A DNA stretch of 64,000 bases, taken from the NCBI RefSeq assembly GCF_023573145.1, contig NZ_CP097636.1, positions 2,046,001-2,110,000 on the forward strand. The letters are read 5' to 3'. Both the position numbers and the translations under genes were made by a program. This DNA comes from Aquincola tertiaricarbonis (GTDB lineage Bacteria; Pseudomonadota; Gammaproteobacteria; Burkholderiales; Burkholderiaceae_C). Position 1 is the stretch's first letter. Each line of letters begins with the position of its first letter. Shown one piece after another: positions 51,505 through 60,265 of the stretch. Below the pieces are notes generated by a model that saw only the letters and a program-made list of their open reading frames with translations, made no database searches and was not told where the DNA came from.

Positions 51505-52793
51505 AGCCGCAGCGCCATCGCCTGCGCGGCTCGCCGCAGCGCGCGTGAGGCTGCGGGCAGCGCCGCCAGCTGCTGCCAGAACTGAAGCGCCACCTCACGC
51601 GCCGGCGAACCCAGGGCCACCGCATCGGGCTCGAAGGGCTCGATGTCCACCAGGCCCTGCGCCATGTCGGGCCGCCAGCGCATCGGCAGCATGTCGTACA
51701 CCGGCGCCAGGCCGGTGAAGCGGCCGCGCGACACGTCCTGGGGCTGCACCCACAGGCTCAGGTTGCCGAAGTGCATGTCGGTGTTGCCGATCAGGCGGCC
51801 GAAGTGCAGCAGCGCCTCGGCCTGCGCGCCCGCGCCGGGCGGCAGGCGGCGCTGGCGTTCCAGCTCACGGCAGGTGGCGCCCCAGTGTTGCCGGCCACCG
51901 GGCACGAAGGCCGCATGCACCGCATCCAGCGGCACCGCATGCAGCCGGCCACCGCCGGGCAGCCGGTCGAAGCGGCGCGACACCAGGTAAGCCCGGCGCG
52001 CCGTCTGCACCACCTGCGCCGCCGCCACCGGCACGCCCCACTCGGCCAGCACCTGCAACGCCAGTGCCTCGGCCTGCAGCAGGTCGCGCCAGCGCTCGCC
52101 GAAGGGCGTGTCCAGCGGCGGTGTGAACTTGACGATCAGCGGATGGCCGGTGGCGTCATGCGTCAGGAACTTGGCCTGCTCGCCCCCTGCGGATGATCCG
52201 GCCGGCAGCGTGGCCGCCACCTCATCGGCCAGCGCATCCAGGTCGGGCTCCGTGCCCGTGGCCGGCGGCAACAGGCTGCCCGCCGGCGGTTCGCCCAGCA
52301 CCAGCGCGCCCGGCGCGTCGTGCAGCAACAGCGCAGTGGCCAGCACCTGTTCCAGCGACCAGCGGTCGGGGTTGGCGTCCAGCCCGCGCTGCGCCCATTG
52401 CCGCGCCAGCACGCGCCCCAGGAAGCCCTGCGCCCGCAGCGGGGCCATGAACCAGGGCAGGCTGCCCTGGGTCAGGCTGTCCAGCCCGTCGGCCTGCACA
52501 TGCACGCGGTCGCCCGCCAGAAAGGTAAGCCGGCCCCAGTCGTGCAGCCGGCCGTCGGGCATCACCCAGCGCAGCGGCTGCACCGCGGGCGCGCCCAGCA
52601 AGGGCTGCGGCAGGCCGTAGCGGGTGCTGCGCCCGCTGCCCAGCACCACCACCTGCGCGGCCAGTGCGCGCAGCAGCCGCGACAGCGTGGGCTGGCTGCG
52701 GCCGGTGGCAGCCTGCAGTTGTGCCGAACTGGCCACCCCCAGCTGCCGGATCAGCGCCAGCAGCGCAAACGCATCAGCATCGGCTTGTTCCAT
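51492..52793 (-). CDS. yjjJ: HipA-family kinase-like protein of the YjjJ type
   Basis: A 433-residue protein. An N-terminal winged helix (ALIRQLGVASSAQLQAATGR, then QPTLSRLLRALAAQ) is fused to a HipA-like kinase domain. Visible kinase features are GGEQAKFLTHDATGHPLIVK (Gly-rich loop and Lys), AEALALQVLAEWGVPVAAAQ, the catalytic segment FGRLIGNTDMHFGNLSLWV and the metal Asp in APVYDMLPMRWRPDMA. HipA kinases phosphorylate tRNA synthetases and cause growth arrest. The fused HTH replaces a separate HipB antitoxin, and none is adjacent. Its end overlaps serB by 13 bp. Confidence 0.87.
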   Translation of the reverse strand: MEQADADAFALLALIRQLGVASSAQLQAATGRSQPTLSRLLRALAAQVVVLGSGRSTRYGLPQPLLGAPAVQPLRWVMPDGRLHDWGRLTFLAGDRVHVQADGLDSLTQGSLPWFMAPLRAQGFLGRVLARQWAQRGLDANPDRWSLEQVLATALLLHDAPGALVLGEPPAGSLLPPATGTEPDLDALADEVAATLPAGSSAGGEQAKFLTHDATGHPLIVKFTPPLDTPFGERWRDLLQAEALALQVLAEWGVPVAAAQVVQTARRAYLVSRRFDRLPGGGRLHAVPLDAVHAAFVPGGRQHWGATCRELERQRRLPPGAGAQAEALLHFGRLIGNTDMHFGNLSLWVQPQDVSRGRFTGLAPVYDMLPMRWRPDMAQGLVDIEPFEPDAVALGSPAREVALQFWQQLAALPAASRALRRAAQAMALRLQRG

Positions 52794-52870
52794 GCCGCCA
52801 TGCTACGCCGGATGCCCTGCGCTGCGAATGGCAGATGAATGGCTGTTGAATAGAAAACGAATGGGAAAAC

Positions 52871-55800
52871 TCAGCTGCTGAGCTGCGCCCAGGCCTTGTC
52901 CAGGCGCTTGGCGCTCACCGGCTGCGGCGTGCGCAGCTCCTGCGCGAACAGGCTCACGCGCAGCTCTTCCAGCAGCCAGCGGTACTCGGCCAGGCGGGCA
53001 TCGGTGGTGCCCTTGAGTTCGGCCACGCGGCGCAAGTAGCGCTGCTCCAGCGGCCGTAGCTCGGCCAGGCGCTGGGCATCGCGGGCGGGGTCGGCGCGCA
53101 GCTTGTCCAGCCGCAGCACCACCGCCTTCAGGTAGCGCGGCAGGTGCGCCAGCGCGGCCCAGGGCGTGTCCAGCAAAAAGCGCTTGCCCACCAGGCGCTG
53201 CAGCTGCGCCGTGATGTCGTCGGCCACGTCCTTGGGCGGCCGGCTGTCCTTGAGCTTGCGCAGCGCGGCCGCATGCTCGGCCAGTACGGTGCCCGCCATG
53301 CGCGCCACTTCCTGCGCAATCAGGTTCAACCGCGCCCGGCCTTCGTCCACCCGGGCCTGGAAGGCGCGGGCATCGGTGGGCAGCGGGTCGGCCAGGAAAG
53401 CCCGGTCAAGGGCCACGTCGATGATCTGGTCGCGCAGCTCTTCCTGCGTGCCCAGCGGCATGAACCACACCGCCATCTGGCGCAGGTCGGGGATGTTCTT
53501 TTCCAGGTACTTCAGCGGTTCCTTGATGGCCAGGGCCACCAGCCGGCGCAGGCCGGCGCGGTGCTTGGCGGCGGCCACGTCCGGCTCGTCGAACACCTCG
53601 ATCTCGACATGGCTGCGCTTGTCGATCAGCGCCGGAAAGCCCACCAGCGTCTGGCCGGCCTTGCGGATCTCCATCAGCTCGGGCAGCTCGCCGAAGGTCC
53701 AGCTGGTGTAGGTGGCGGCGGGCTTGGCCGAATCAGAAGCGCGGGCGTCCGAAGGGGCGGCGCCGTCACGGCCGCCGCGGGCGCTTGGCGCGGGCGCCTC
53801 GCCACGGCCGGGCACGCGCTGCGGCCCACGGCCCGCAGCCGCGCCGCCGCCCGGCCCGGCTTGAGTCGCGACTTGCGCAGCGGCTTCCTGGCCCGCCAGC
53901 TTCAGCCCCGCCAGCGCCTGGAAGGCGGAGCGGGCCTGACCCCCCAGCTCCGCCTTCAGCGAGGCCAGGTTGCGGCCCATGCCCAGCTGGCGGCCATGCT
54001 CGTCCACCACGCGAAAGTTCATGAACAGGTGGGGCGGCAGCGTTTCCAGCTTGAAGTCGTTGCGCTGCACCGCCAGCTGGGTGCGGTCGCGCACCGCTTT
54101 CAGCAGCGCATCCACCAGGCCGCCCTGGGCGAAGGGCGTGGTCTCGACGAACTCGGCCGCATAGTCGGGCAGCGGCACCAGGCGCGAGCGCGGGCGCTGG
54201 TGCAGGCTTTTCACCAGCGCCAGCACCTTGTCCTTCAGCATGCCGGGCACCAACCATTCGCAGCGCTCGTCGCTCACCTGGTTGAGCGCATAAATGGGCA
54301 CGGTCACGGTCACGCCGTCCTTGGCATCACCGGGGTCGTGCAGGTAGGTGGCGGCGCAGTCCACGCCGCCCAGCCGCACCACCTTGGGAAAGGCCGCGGT
54401 GGTGATGCCGGCGGCCTCGTGCCGCATCAGCTCCTCGCGCGTCAGCTTCAGCAGCTCGGGCTGCGCCTTGCTGGCGTGGCGGAACCAGCGCTCCAGCGCC
54501 GGGCCGCTGTGCACGTCGGCGGGCAGCTGCTGGTCGTAGAACGCAAAGATCAGGTCGTCGTCCACCAGCACGTCCTGGCGGCGGGCCTTGTGCTCCAGCT
54601 CTTCCACCTGGCGGATGAGCTTGCGGTTGTGCGCCAGGAAGGGCAGCCGCGTCTCCCACTCGTCCTGCACCAGGCCTTCGCGGATGAAGATCTCGCGCGC
54701 GCCGGCCGGGTCCACCGTGCCGTAGTTCACGCGCCGGTTGTTGTAGACCACGATGCCGTACAGCGTGGCCCGCTCCAGCGCCACCACTTCGCCGGCCTTC
54801 TTCTCCCAGTGCGGCTCCAGCAGCTGCTTCTTGAGCAGGTGGCCGGCGATGCGCTCGATCCAGGCAGGCTCGATCGCCGCCAGGCCGCGGCCGAAGAGGC
54901 GCGTGGTCTCCACCAGCTCGGCGGCCACCAGCCAGCGGCCGGGCTTCTTGCTCAGGTGGGCTCCAGGGTGCTTCCAGAACTTGATGCCGCGCGCACCCAA
55001 GTACCAGTCGTCGTCTTCGCTCTTGAGGCCGATGTTGCCCAGCAGGCCGGCCAGCATGGCCATGTGCACCTGCTCATAGGTGGCGGGCTGGGTGTTGACG
55101 CGCCAGTTGTGCTCGCGCACCACGGTGAGCAATTGCGAATGGATGTCGCGCCACTCGCGCACCCGCCGCGGCGACACGAAGCTGTCGCGCAGCCGCTGCT
55201 CCTGCTGGCGGTTGCTGAGCTTGGGCGTGTCCACCGGCGCCTCGCTGCCGGCGTGGCCGTGCACGCCGCGGCCTTCTTCGATCCACTTCCACAGCTTGAG
55301 GTAGCCCATGAACTCCGACTTCTCGTCGTCGAACTTCTTGTGCTTCTCGTCGGCCGCCTGGGCGGCTTCCAGCGGCCGGTCGCGCACGTCCTGGCCGCTG
55401 AGCGCGCTGGCGATCACCAGCACCTCGGCCAGCGACTGGCGCTCGCGCGCCTCCAGGATCATGCGGCCCACGCGCGGGTCCAGCGGCAGGCGCGACAGCT
55501 CCTGGCCGATGGGCGTGAGCGCGTTGTTGTCGTCCACCGCGCCCAGCTCACCCAGCAAGGCATAGCCATCGGCAATCGCCTTGCGGGGCGGCGCTTCCAG
55601 GAACGGAAAGTCCTCCACGTCGCCCAGCTTCAGCGACTTCATGCGCAGGATCACCCCGGCCAGCGACGAACGCAGGATCTCGGGGTCGGTGAAACGCGGG
55701 CGGGCGTTGAAATCGGCCTCGTCGTAGAGGCGGATGCACACGCCATCGGCCACGCGGCCGCAGCGGCCCGCGCGTTGGTTGGCGGCGGCCTGGCTCACCG

Positions 55801-56824
55801 GCTCGATCTGCAGCTGCTCGACCTTGTTGCGGTAGCTGTAGCGCTTGACGCGGGCCAGGCCGGCGTCGATGACGAAGCGGATGCCCGGCACCGTCAGCGA
55901 GGTTTCGGCCACGTTGGTGGCCAGCACGATGCGCGGCGCGCCGCCGGTGGAGAACACCCGGTCCTGCTCCTGCTGCGACAGGCGCGCGAACAGCGACAGG
56001 ATGTCGGCATGCCGGTGCGCCGGCTGGTGGGCCAGGTGCTTGCGCAGGTGGTCGGCGGCCTCGCGGATCTCGCGCTCGCCGGGCAGGAAGACGAGGATGT
56101 CGCCGCCGATGCGGCCCGACCACAGCTCATCGACCGCATCGACGATGGCGTCGTTGAGGCCGTACTCGCGGCTTTCCTCGAACGGCCGCCAGCGCTGCTC
56201 CACCGGGAACAAGCGGCCCGAAACCATGATGACTGGGGCGGGGCCGCTGCGGCCCGCAAAGTGGTTGGCAAACCGCTCCGCATCGATGGTGGCCGAGGTG
56301 ACGATGATCTTCAGGTCGGGCCGGCGCGGCAGGATCTGCCGCAGGTGTCCCAGCATGAAGTCGATGTTGAGGCTGCGCTCGTGCGCCTCGTCGATGATCA
56401 GCGTGTCGTAGGCGCGCAGCAGCGGGTCGGTCTGTGTCTCGGCCAGCAGGATGCCGTCGGTCATCAGCTTGACGCTGGCGCCGGGCTGCAGCCGGTCCTG
56501 GAAGCGCACCTTGTAGCCCACCACCTCGCCCAGCGGCGTCTTCAGCTCTTCGGCGATGCGCTTGGCCACGCTGCTGGCGGCGATGCGCCGCGGCTGCGTG
56601 TGGCCGACGAGCTTGCCGCCGTTGACCTTGCCGCGGCCCAGCTCCAGCACGATCTTGGGCAACTGCGTGGTCTTGCCCGAGCCGGTTTCGCCGCAGACGA
56701 TGACCACCTGATGCTCGGCGATCAGGCGCGCGATTTCCTCGCGGCGGGCCGAGACCGGCAGGGATTCGGGGAAGTGGATGGCCAGCGCGGCGGCGCCGGC
56801 GGCAGGGGTGGGGACTGAACTCAC
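52871..56824 (-). CDS. hrpA: ATP-dependent RNA helicase HrpA (DEAH box)
   Basis: A protein of about 1317 residues, near E. coli HrpA (1300). Motif I is VIVCGETGSGKTTQLPKIVL, then TQPRRIAASSVAKRIAEEL, DEAH in LIIDEAHERSLNIDFMLGHL, SAT in IIVTSATIDAERFA, and the arginine-finger region AANQRAGRCGRVADGVCIRL. The helicase-associated and OB domains follow, then a long C-terminal DUF3418 region interrupted by a Gly/Ala/Pro/Arg-rich insert (about residues 1040-1100). HrpA rescues collided ribosomes on mRNA. The ORF extends to 56935 and would overlap argA; the GTG at 56824 (VSSVPTPAAG) is my choice, without a clear ribosome-binding site. Confidence 0.93.
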   Translation of the reverse strand: MSSVPTPAAGAAALAIHFPESLPVSARREEIARLIAEHQVVIVCGETGSGKTTQLPKIVLELGRGKVNGGKLVGHTQPRRIAASSVAKRIAEELKTPLGEVVGYKVRFQDRLQPGASVKLMTDGILLAETQTDPLLRAYDTLIIDEAHERSLNIDFMLGHLRQILPRRPDLKIIVTSATIDAERFANHFAGRSGPAPVIMVSGRLFPVEQRWRPFEESREYGLNDAIVDAVDELWSGRIGGDILVFLPGEREIREAADHLRKHLAHQPAHRHADILSLFARLSQQEQDRVFSTGGAPRIVLATNVAETSLTVPGIRFVIDAGLARVKRYSYRNKVEQLQIEPVSQAAANQRAGRCGRVADGVCIRLYDEADFNARPRFTDPEILRSSLAGVILRMKSLKLGDVEDFPFLEAPPRKAIADGYALLGELGAVDDNNALTPIGQELSRLPLDPRVGRMILEARERQSLAEVLVIASALSGQDVRDRPLEAAQAADEKHKKFDDEKSEFMGYLKLWKWIEEGRGVHGHAGSEAPVDTPKLSNRQQEQRLRDSFVSPRRVREWRDIHSQLLTVVREHNWRVNTQPATYEQVHMAMLAGLLGNIGLKSEDDDWYLGARGIKFWKHPGAHLSKKPGRWLVAAELVETTRLFGRGLAAIEPAWIERIAGHLLKKQLLEPHWEKKAGEVVALERATLYGIVVYNNRRVNYGTVDPAGAREIFIREGLVQDEWETRLPFLAHNRKLIRQVEELEHKARRQDVLVDDDLIFAFYDQQLPADVHSGPALERWFRHASKAQPELLKLTREELMRHEAAGITTAAFPKVVRLGGVDCAATYLHDPGDAKDGVTVTVPIYALNQVSDERCEWLVPGMLKDKVLALVKSLHQRPRSRLVPLPDYAAEFVETTPFAQGGLVDALLKAVRDRTQLAVQRNDFKLETLPPHLFMNFRVVDEHGRQLGMGRNLASLKAELGGQARSAFQALAGLKLAGQEAAAQVATQAGPGGGAAAGRGPQRVPGRGEAPAPSARGGRDGAAPSDARASDSAKPAATYTSWTFGELPELMEIRKAGQTLVGFPALIDKRSHVEIEVFDEPDVAAAKHRAGLRRLVALAIKEPLKYLEKNIPDLRQMAVWFMPLGTQEELRDQIIDVALDRAFLADPLPTDARAFQARVDEGRARLNLIAQEVARMAGTVLAEHAAALRKLKDSRPPKDVADDITAQLQRLVGKRFLLDTPWAALAHLPRYLKAVVLRLDKLRADPARDAQRLAELRPLEQRYLRRVAELKGTTDARLAEYRWLLEELRVSLFAQELRTPQPVSAKRLDKAWAQLSS

Positions 56825-56924
56825 GGGGCGCGGATTATCGCCAGCCGCGCCGGCGGCCTTGTCCGCAAGGCCCGATGCCCCGGGGCCCTGCGGCACAATC
56901 CCGGGCCCCTGCTGCCGTACATCG

Positions 56925-58262
56925 ATGAACCTCATCTTCCCCCATACGTTCGTGCCCTGGTTTCGCTCGGTGGCGCCCTACATCCATGCCTACCGCGGCA
57001 AGACCTTCGTGGTGGCCATGGCGGGTGAAGGCATTGCCGCGGGCAAGCTCAGCGCCTTCGTGCAGGACCTGGCCATCCTGCAGGCCATGGGCATCAAGCT
57101 GGTGCTGGTGCACGGCTTCAGGCCGCAGGTGAGCGAACAGCTGCGCGCCAAGGGCCACCCTGAGCGCTTCAGCCACGGCCTGCGCATCACCGACGCGCCG
57201 GCGCTGGACGCCGCGCAGGAGGCCGCCGGCCAGCTGCGCTTCGAGATCGAGGCGGCCTTCTCCCAAGGGCTGCCCAACACGCCGATGGCCAATGCCACGG
57301 TGCGCGTGGTGTCGGGCAACTTCCTGACGGCGCGGCCGGTCGGCATCGTCGACGGCGTCGACTTCATCCACAGCGGCATCGTGCGCAAGGTGGACGCCAT
57401 CACCATCCGCCGCACCATCGACAGCGGTGCGGTGGTGCTGCTCTCGCCATTCGGCTTCTCGCCCACCGGTGAGGCCTTCAACCTGACAATGGAAGACGTG
57501 GCCACCTCCACCGCCATCGCGCTGCAGGCCGACAAGCTGATCTTCATGACCGAGGTGCCCGGCATCCGCGAAAAGCAGGACGACGCCGAAAGCGCCATCG
57601 ATACCGAACTGGCGCTGGCCGACGCCGAAAAACTGCTGGCGGTTTTGCCGGCCACCAAACCCACCGAGCCCGGCTTTTACCTGCGCCATTGCGTCAAGGC
57701 CTGCCGCGAGGGCGTGGAGCGCTCGCACATCCTGCCCTACAGCCAGGACGGCGCCCTGCTGATGGAGGTTTATACCCACGATGGCATCGGCACCATGGTG
57801 GTCGACGAAAAACTCGAAAGCCTGCGCGAAGCCACCGCCGACGACGTCGGCGGTATCCTGCAGCTGATCGAGCCCTTCGAACGCGACGGCACCCTGGTGC
57901 GCCGTGAGCGCACTTCCATCGAACGCGATATCGCCAACTACACCGTCATCGAACACGATGGCGTGATCTTCGGTTGCGCCGCGCTCTATCCGTATCCCGA
58001 GGCCGGCACCGCCGAAATGGCCGCGCTCACCATCAGCCCGCAGGTGCAAAGCCAGGGCGATGGCGAGCGCATCCTCAAGCGGGTCGAGCAGCGCGCCCGC
58101 GCGATGGGCCTGAACAGCATTTTCGTGCTCACCACACGCACCATGCACTGGTTCATCAAACGCGGTTTCCAGCCGGTCGACCCCGATTGGCTGCCCGAAG
58201 CGCGCAAGCGCAAATACAACTGGGACCGGCGCTCGCAAGTGCTGGTCAAGCCACTTCAGTAA
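56925..58262 (+). CDS. argA: N-acetylglutamate synthase
   Basis: A 445-residue two-domain enzyme. The amino-acid-kinase-like domain ([80 protein letters not shown]) is followed by a GNAT domain (LEPF-like [40 protein letters not shown], the acetyl-CoA loop). It starts arginine synthesis by acetylating glutamate and is feedback-inhibited by arginine through the kinase-like domain. Divergent from hrpA. The yggX gene follows by 19 bp. Confidence 0.96.
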   Translation: MNLIFPHTFVPWFRSVAPYIHAYRGKTFVVAMAGEGIAAGKLSAFVQDLAILQAMGIKLVLVHGFRPQVSEQLRAKGHPERFSHGLRITDAPALDAAQEAAGQLRFEIEAAFSQGLPNTPMANATVRVVSGNFLTARPVGIVDGVDFIHSGIVRKVDAITIRRTIDSGAVVLLSPFGFSPTGEAFNLTMEDVATSTAIALQADKLIFMTEVPGIREKQDDAESAIDTELALADAEKLLAVLPATKPTEPGFYLRHCVKACREGVERSHILPYSQDGALLMEVYTHDGIGTMVVDEKLESLREATADDVGGILQLIEPFERDGTLVRRERTSIERDIANYTVIEHDGVIFGCAALYPYPEAGTAEMAALTISPQVQSQGDGERILKRVEQRARAMGLNSIFVLTTRTMHWFIKRGFQPVDPDWLPEARKRKYNWDRRSQVLVKPLQ

Positions 58263-58281
58263 CCATTCGCAGGAGAACCCC

Positions 58282-58578
58282 ATGACCCGCACCGTGCAAT
58301 GCATCTACCTCAAGAAGGAAGCCGAGGGTTTGTCGTTCGCCCCCTACCCCGGTGAACTGGGCAAGCGCATCTACGACAACGTCAGCAAGGAAGCCTTCGA
58401 GGCCTGGAAGAAGCACCAGACCATGCTGGTCAACGAAAACCGCCTCAATCTGGCCGATGCCCGTGCCCGCCAATACCTCGCGCGGCAGATGGAGCGCTTC
58501 TTCTTCGGTGAAGGCGCCGAGCAGCCCACCGGCTACGTGCCGCCCACGCCCGGTCAAACCCCCGGCGCGCAGGGTTGA
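58282..58578 (+). CDS. yggX: Fe(II)-trafficking/oxidative damage protection protein
   Basis: A 98-residue Ygg[21 protein letters not shown] with the conserved Cys7, [40 protein letters not shown] and [15 protein letters not shown]. YggX protects Fe-S enzymes from oxidative damage and limits Fenton chemistry. It follows argA by 19 bp with AGGAGA upstream and probably shares its transcript. The next gene encodes an iron-binding protein behind a Fur-like box, so iron genes are grouped here. Confidence 0.96.
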   Translation: MTRTVQCIYLKKEAEGLSFAPYPGELGKRIYDNVSKEAFEAWKKHQTMLVNENRLNLADARARQYLARQMERFFFGEGAEQPTGYVPPTPGQTPGAQG

Positions 58579-58596
58579 TTAACGCGAATCATTCTC
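58578..58596. promoter_or_regulatory. Candidate Fur box upstream of the ferric-binding protein gene
   Basis: ATTAACGCGAATCATTCTC matches the 19-bp Fur consensus at 13 positions by my count, with the core GCGAATCATTCTC common in beta- and gammaproteobacteria. TATACT (58606-58611) just downstream can be a -10. It begins at the yggX stop codon and lies about 50 bp before the iron-binding protein start. Confidence 0.7.
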
Positions 58597-58645
58597 GATA
58601 AGACCTATACTGGGCGCCCCTAGACAGTCCGTGCTGAGGAGCCCC

Positions 58646-59683
58646 ATGTCCCTATCGAAAGTGTTCCTGGCGGCCACCGCCGCGGTGGCCCTGCAACTGC
58701 CCGCGCAGGCCCAGGAACAGGTGTTGAACCTGTATTCGGCGCGCCACTACCAGACCGACGAAGCGCTCTACAGCAACTTCACCAAGGAAACCGGCATCCG
58801 CATCAACCGGGTGGACGGCGACGACGCCGGCATCCTGGCGCGCCTGAAGAGCGAAGGCGCCAGCAGCCCGGCCGACGTCATCCTGCTGGTGGACGCCGCC
58901 CGCCTGTGGCGCGCCGAGCAGGACGGCCTCTTCCAGCCGGTCAAGAGCCAAGTGCTGGACAGCCGCATTCCCGCCAACCTGCGCGGCAAGGACGACGGCC
59001 AGGGCGCGCAGTGGTTCGGCATGTCCACCCGCGCCCGCGTCATCATCTACAACAAGATCAAGGTCAAGAAGGAAGACGTCGCCACCTACGAGTCGCTGGC
59101 CGATCCCAAATTCAAGGGCAAGCTGTGCATCCGCTCGGGCTCGCACCCCTACAACCTGTCGCTGTTCGGCTCGGTCGTCGAGCACATGGGCACCGACAAG
59201 GCCGAAGCCTGGCTCAAGGGCGTCAAGGACAATCTGGCGCGCGACCCCAAGGGCGGCGATACCGACCAGATCAAGGCCGTAGCCAGCGGTGAATGCGACA
59301 TCGCGGTGAGCAACAGCTACTACTTCGCGCGCATGATGCGCTCGAGCAACCCCGATGACCGCGCGGTGGTGGAAAAGGTGGGCGTGGTGTTCCCCAACCA
59401 GCAAACCTGGGGCACCCACGTCAACATCGCAGGCGCGGGCGTTGCCAAATACGCGCCGCACCGGGCTGCCGCCGTCAAGTTCCTGGAGTATCTGTCCAGC
59501 GACTCGGCGCAAAGCTACTTCGCGAACGGAAATAATGAATGGCCGGCCGTACCCAGCGTCAAACCGGCAAACCCGGCGCTGGAATCGCTGGGCGCATTCA
59601 AGTCCGAAACCATCCACGTGGGCGCCGTCGGCATGAACCAGACCAAGGTACAGCAAATGCTGGACCGCGTCGGTTTCAAGTAA
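58646..59683 (+). CDS. Ferric-iron ABC transporter periplasmic binding protein (FbpA/FutA-like)
   Basis: A 345-residue protein with a signal peptide (SKVFLAATAAVALQLPAQAQ). The mature part has NLYSARHYQTDEALYSNFTK, a metal-side Tyr/His region; IRINRVDGDDAGILARLKSE; WFGMSTRARVIIYNK; and the tandem-Tyr iron motif in DIAVSNSYYFARMM. It captures ferric iron in the periplasm for an ABC importer. No FbpB/FbpC permease genes follow in the window, so it is an orphan here. ATG 58646 has GAGGA upstream; a GTG at 58631 is less likely. A Fur-like box precedes it, and a strong hairpin follows. Confidence 0.93.
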   Translation: MSLSKVFLAATAAVALQLPAQAQEQVLNLYSARHYQTDEALYSNFTKETGIRINRVDGDDAGILARLKSEGASSPADVILLVDAARLWRAEQDGLFQPVKSQVLDSRIPANLRGKDDGQGAQWFGMSTRARVIIYNKIKVKKEDVATYESLADPKFKGKLCIRSGSHPYNLSLFGSVVEHMGTDKAEAWLKGVKDNLARDPKGGDTDQIKAVASGECDIAVSNSYYFARMMRSSNPDDRAVVEKVGVVFPNQQTWGTHVNIAGAGVAKYAPHRAAAVKFLEYLSSDSAQSYFANGNNEWPAVPSVKPANPALESLGAFKSETIHVGAVGMNQTKVQQMLDRVGFK

Positions 59684-59708
59684 GCTTTTTCAGGTAACCA
59701 CCTTCTCC

Positions 59709-59748
59709 CGGGCACGGCGCGATGATATATTCGCGCCGTGCCCGTTTT
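59709..59748 (+). terminator. Strong hairpin between fbpA-like gene and H-NS
   Basis: CGGGCACGGCGCGA (59709-59722) and TCGCGCCGTGCCCG (59731-59744) are perfect 14-bp arms around TGATATAT, followed by TTTTG. It has the form of an intrinsic terminator for the iron-binding gene 26 bp upstream. The AT-rich loop and its position 18 bp before the H-NS start raise the possibility of a second role. Confidence 0.8.
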
Positions 59749-59765
59749 GTCTGAGGAGACCCCGA

Positions 59766-60077
59766 TTGGCTACGCTGCAAGAACTTCTCGCCCAGAAAGC
59801 TTCGCTCGAAAAGCAGATCGCTGAAACACAGCGCGAAGAGCGGGCAAACGCCATTGCCAAAGTCAAGGCCATCATGTCCGAACACGGGCTGACGCTGGCC
59901 GATCTTTCCCAACGCGCGGCCCCCGCCCGTAGCGCTGAAGGTGGCACCCCCCGCAAAGTGGCTGCCAAATACCGCAACGGCGAAACCGGTGAAACCTGGT
60001 CCGGCCGCGGCCTGCAACCCAAATGGCTGAAAGCCGCGCTGGCTGACGGCAAGCAGCTGTCCGATTTCGCCATCTGA
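59766..60077 (+). CDS. H-NS-family nucleoid protein
   Basis: A 103-residue protein with the Burkholderiales H-NS layout. The N-terminal coiled coil (LQELLAQKASLEKQIAETQR, EERANAIAKVKAIMSEHGL) mediates oligomerisation, a linker follows, and the C-terminal DNA-binding segment is KYRNGETGETWSGRGLQPKW with LKAALADGKQLSDF (the WSGRG-x-x-P motif). It silences AT-rich genes. The start is a TTG (59766-59768) with TGAGGAGACC upstream; no in-frame ATG precedes the coiled coil. It is immediately downstream of a long hairpin, so its promoter position is unclear. Confidence 0.9.
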   Translation: MATLQELLAQKASLEKQIAETQREERANAIAKVKAIMSEHGLTLADLSQRAAPARSAEGGTPRKVAAKYRNGETGETWSGRGLQPKWLKAALADGKQLSDFAI

Positions 60078-60113
60078 GCGCCCTGCAGTCCCCGTTCATC
60101 CTCGCTTGAAAAC

Positions 60114-60152
60114 ACCGTGGCCCGCGGCTGGCAGTGCGTTGCCGGCCACGGT
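60114..60152. other. Inverted repeat downstream of H-NS gene
   Basis: ACCGTGGCC (60114-60122) pairs with GGCCACGGT (60144-60152), a 9-bp stem with a 21-base loop and no T-run, 37 bp after the H-NS stop. It could be a factor-assisted terminator. A smaller palindrome, GCAAG-ATC-CTTGC (60179-60191), lies further toward the next gene. The 188-bp gap holds nothing else I can name. Confidence 0.35.
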
Positions 60153-60265
60153 TCAGCGAGTGCGGCACGCACAAGGTTGCAAGATCCTTGCTGCACCGCC
60201 TAGCATGCCGGTAGCGCGCACCGCCGCGTGTCTGTCTTTTGCACGCGCCGTCCGTGTAGTGCTCC

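Noticed and set aside
53144..56818. 1224-codon plus-strand ORF opposite hrpA
   Set aside because: It is antisense to a full-length, motif-rich HrpA. Its translation is His/Gln/Arg/Ala-rich low-complexity sequence with no domain, the usual shadow in 70% GC DNA.
52871..56935. HrpA start at the ATG at 56935
   Set aside because: It would overlap the argA start region and add a Pro/Gly-rich tail with no homology; the GTG at 56824 fits HrpA length better.
60179..60191. Small palindrome GCAAG-ATC-CTTGC before the GGDEF-EAL gene
   Set aside because: Short arms, no second copy and no adjacent regulator; not enough to call an operator.
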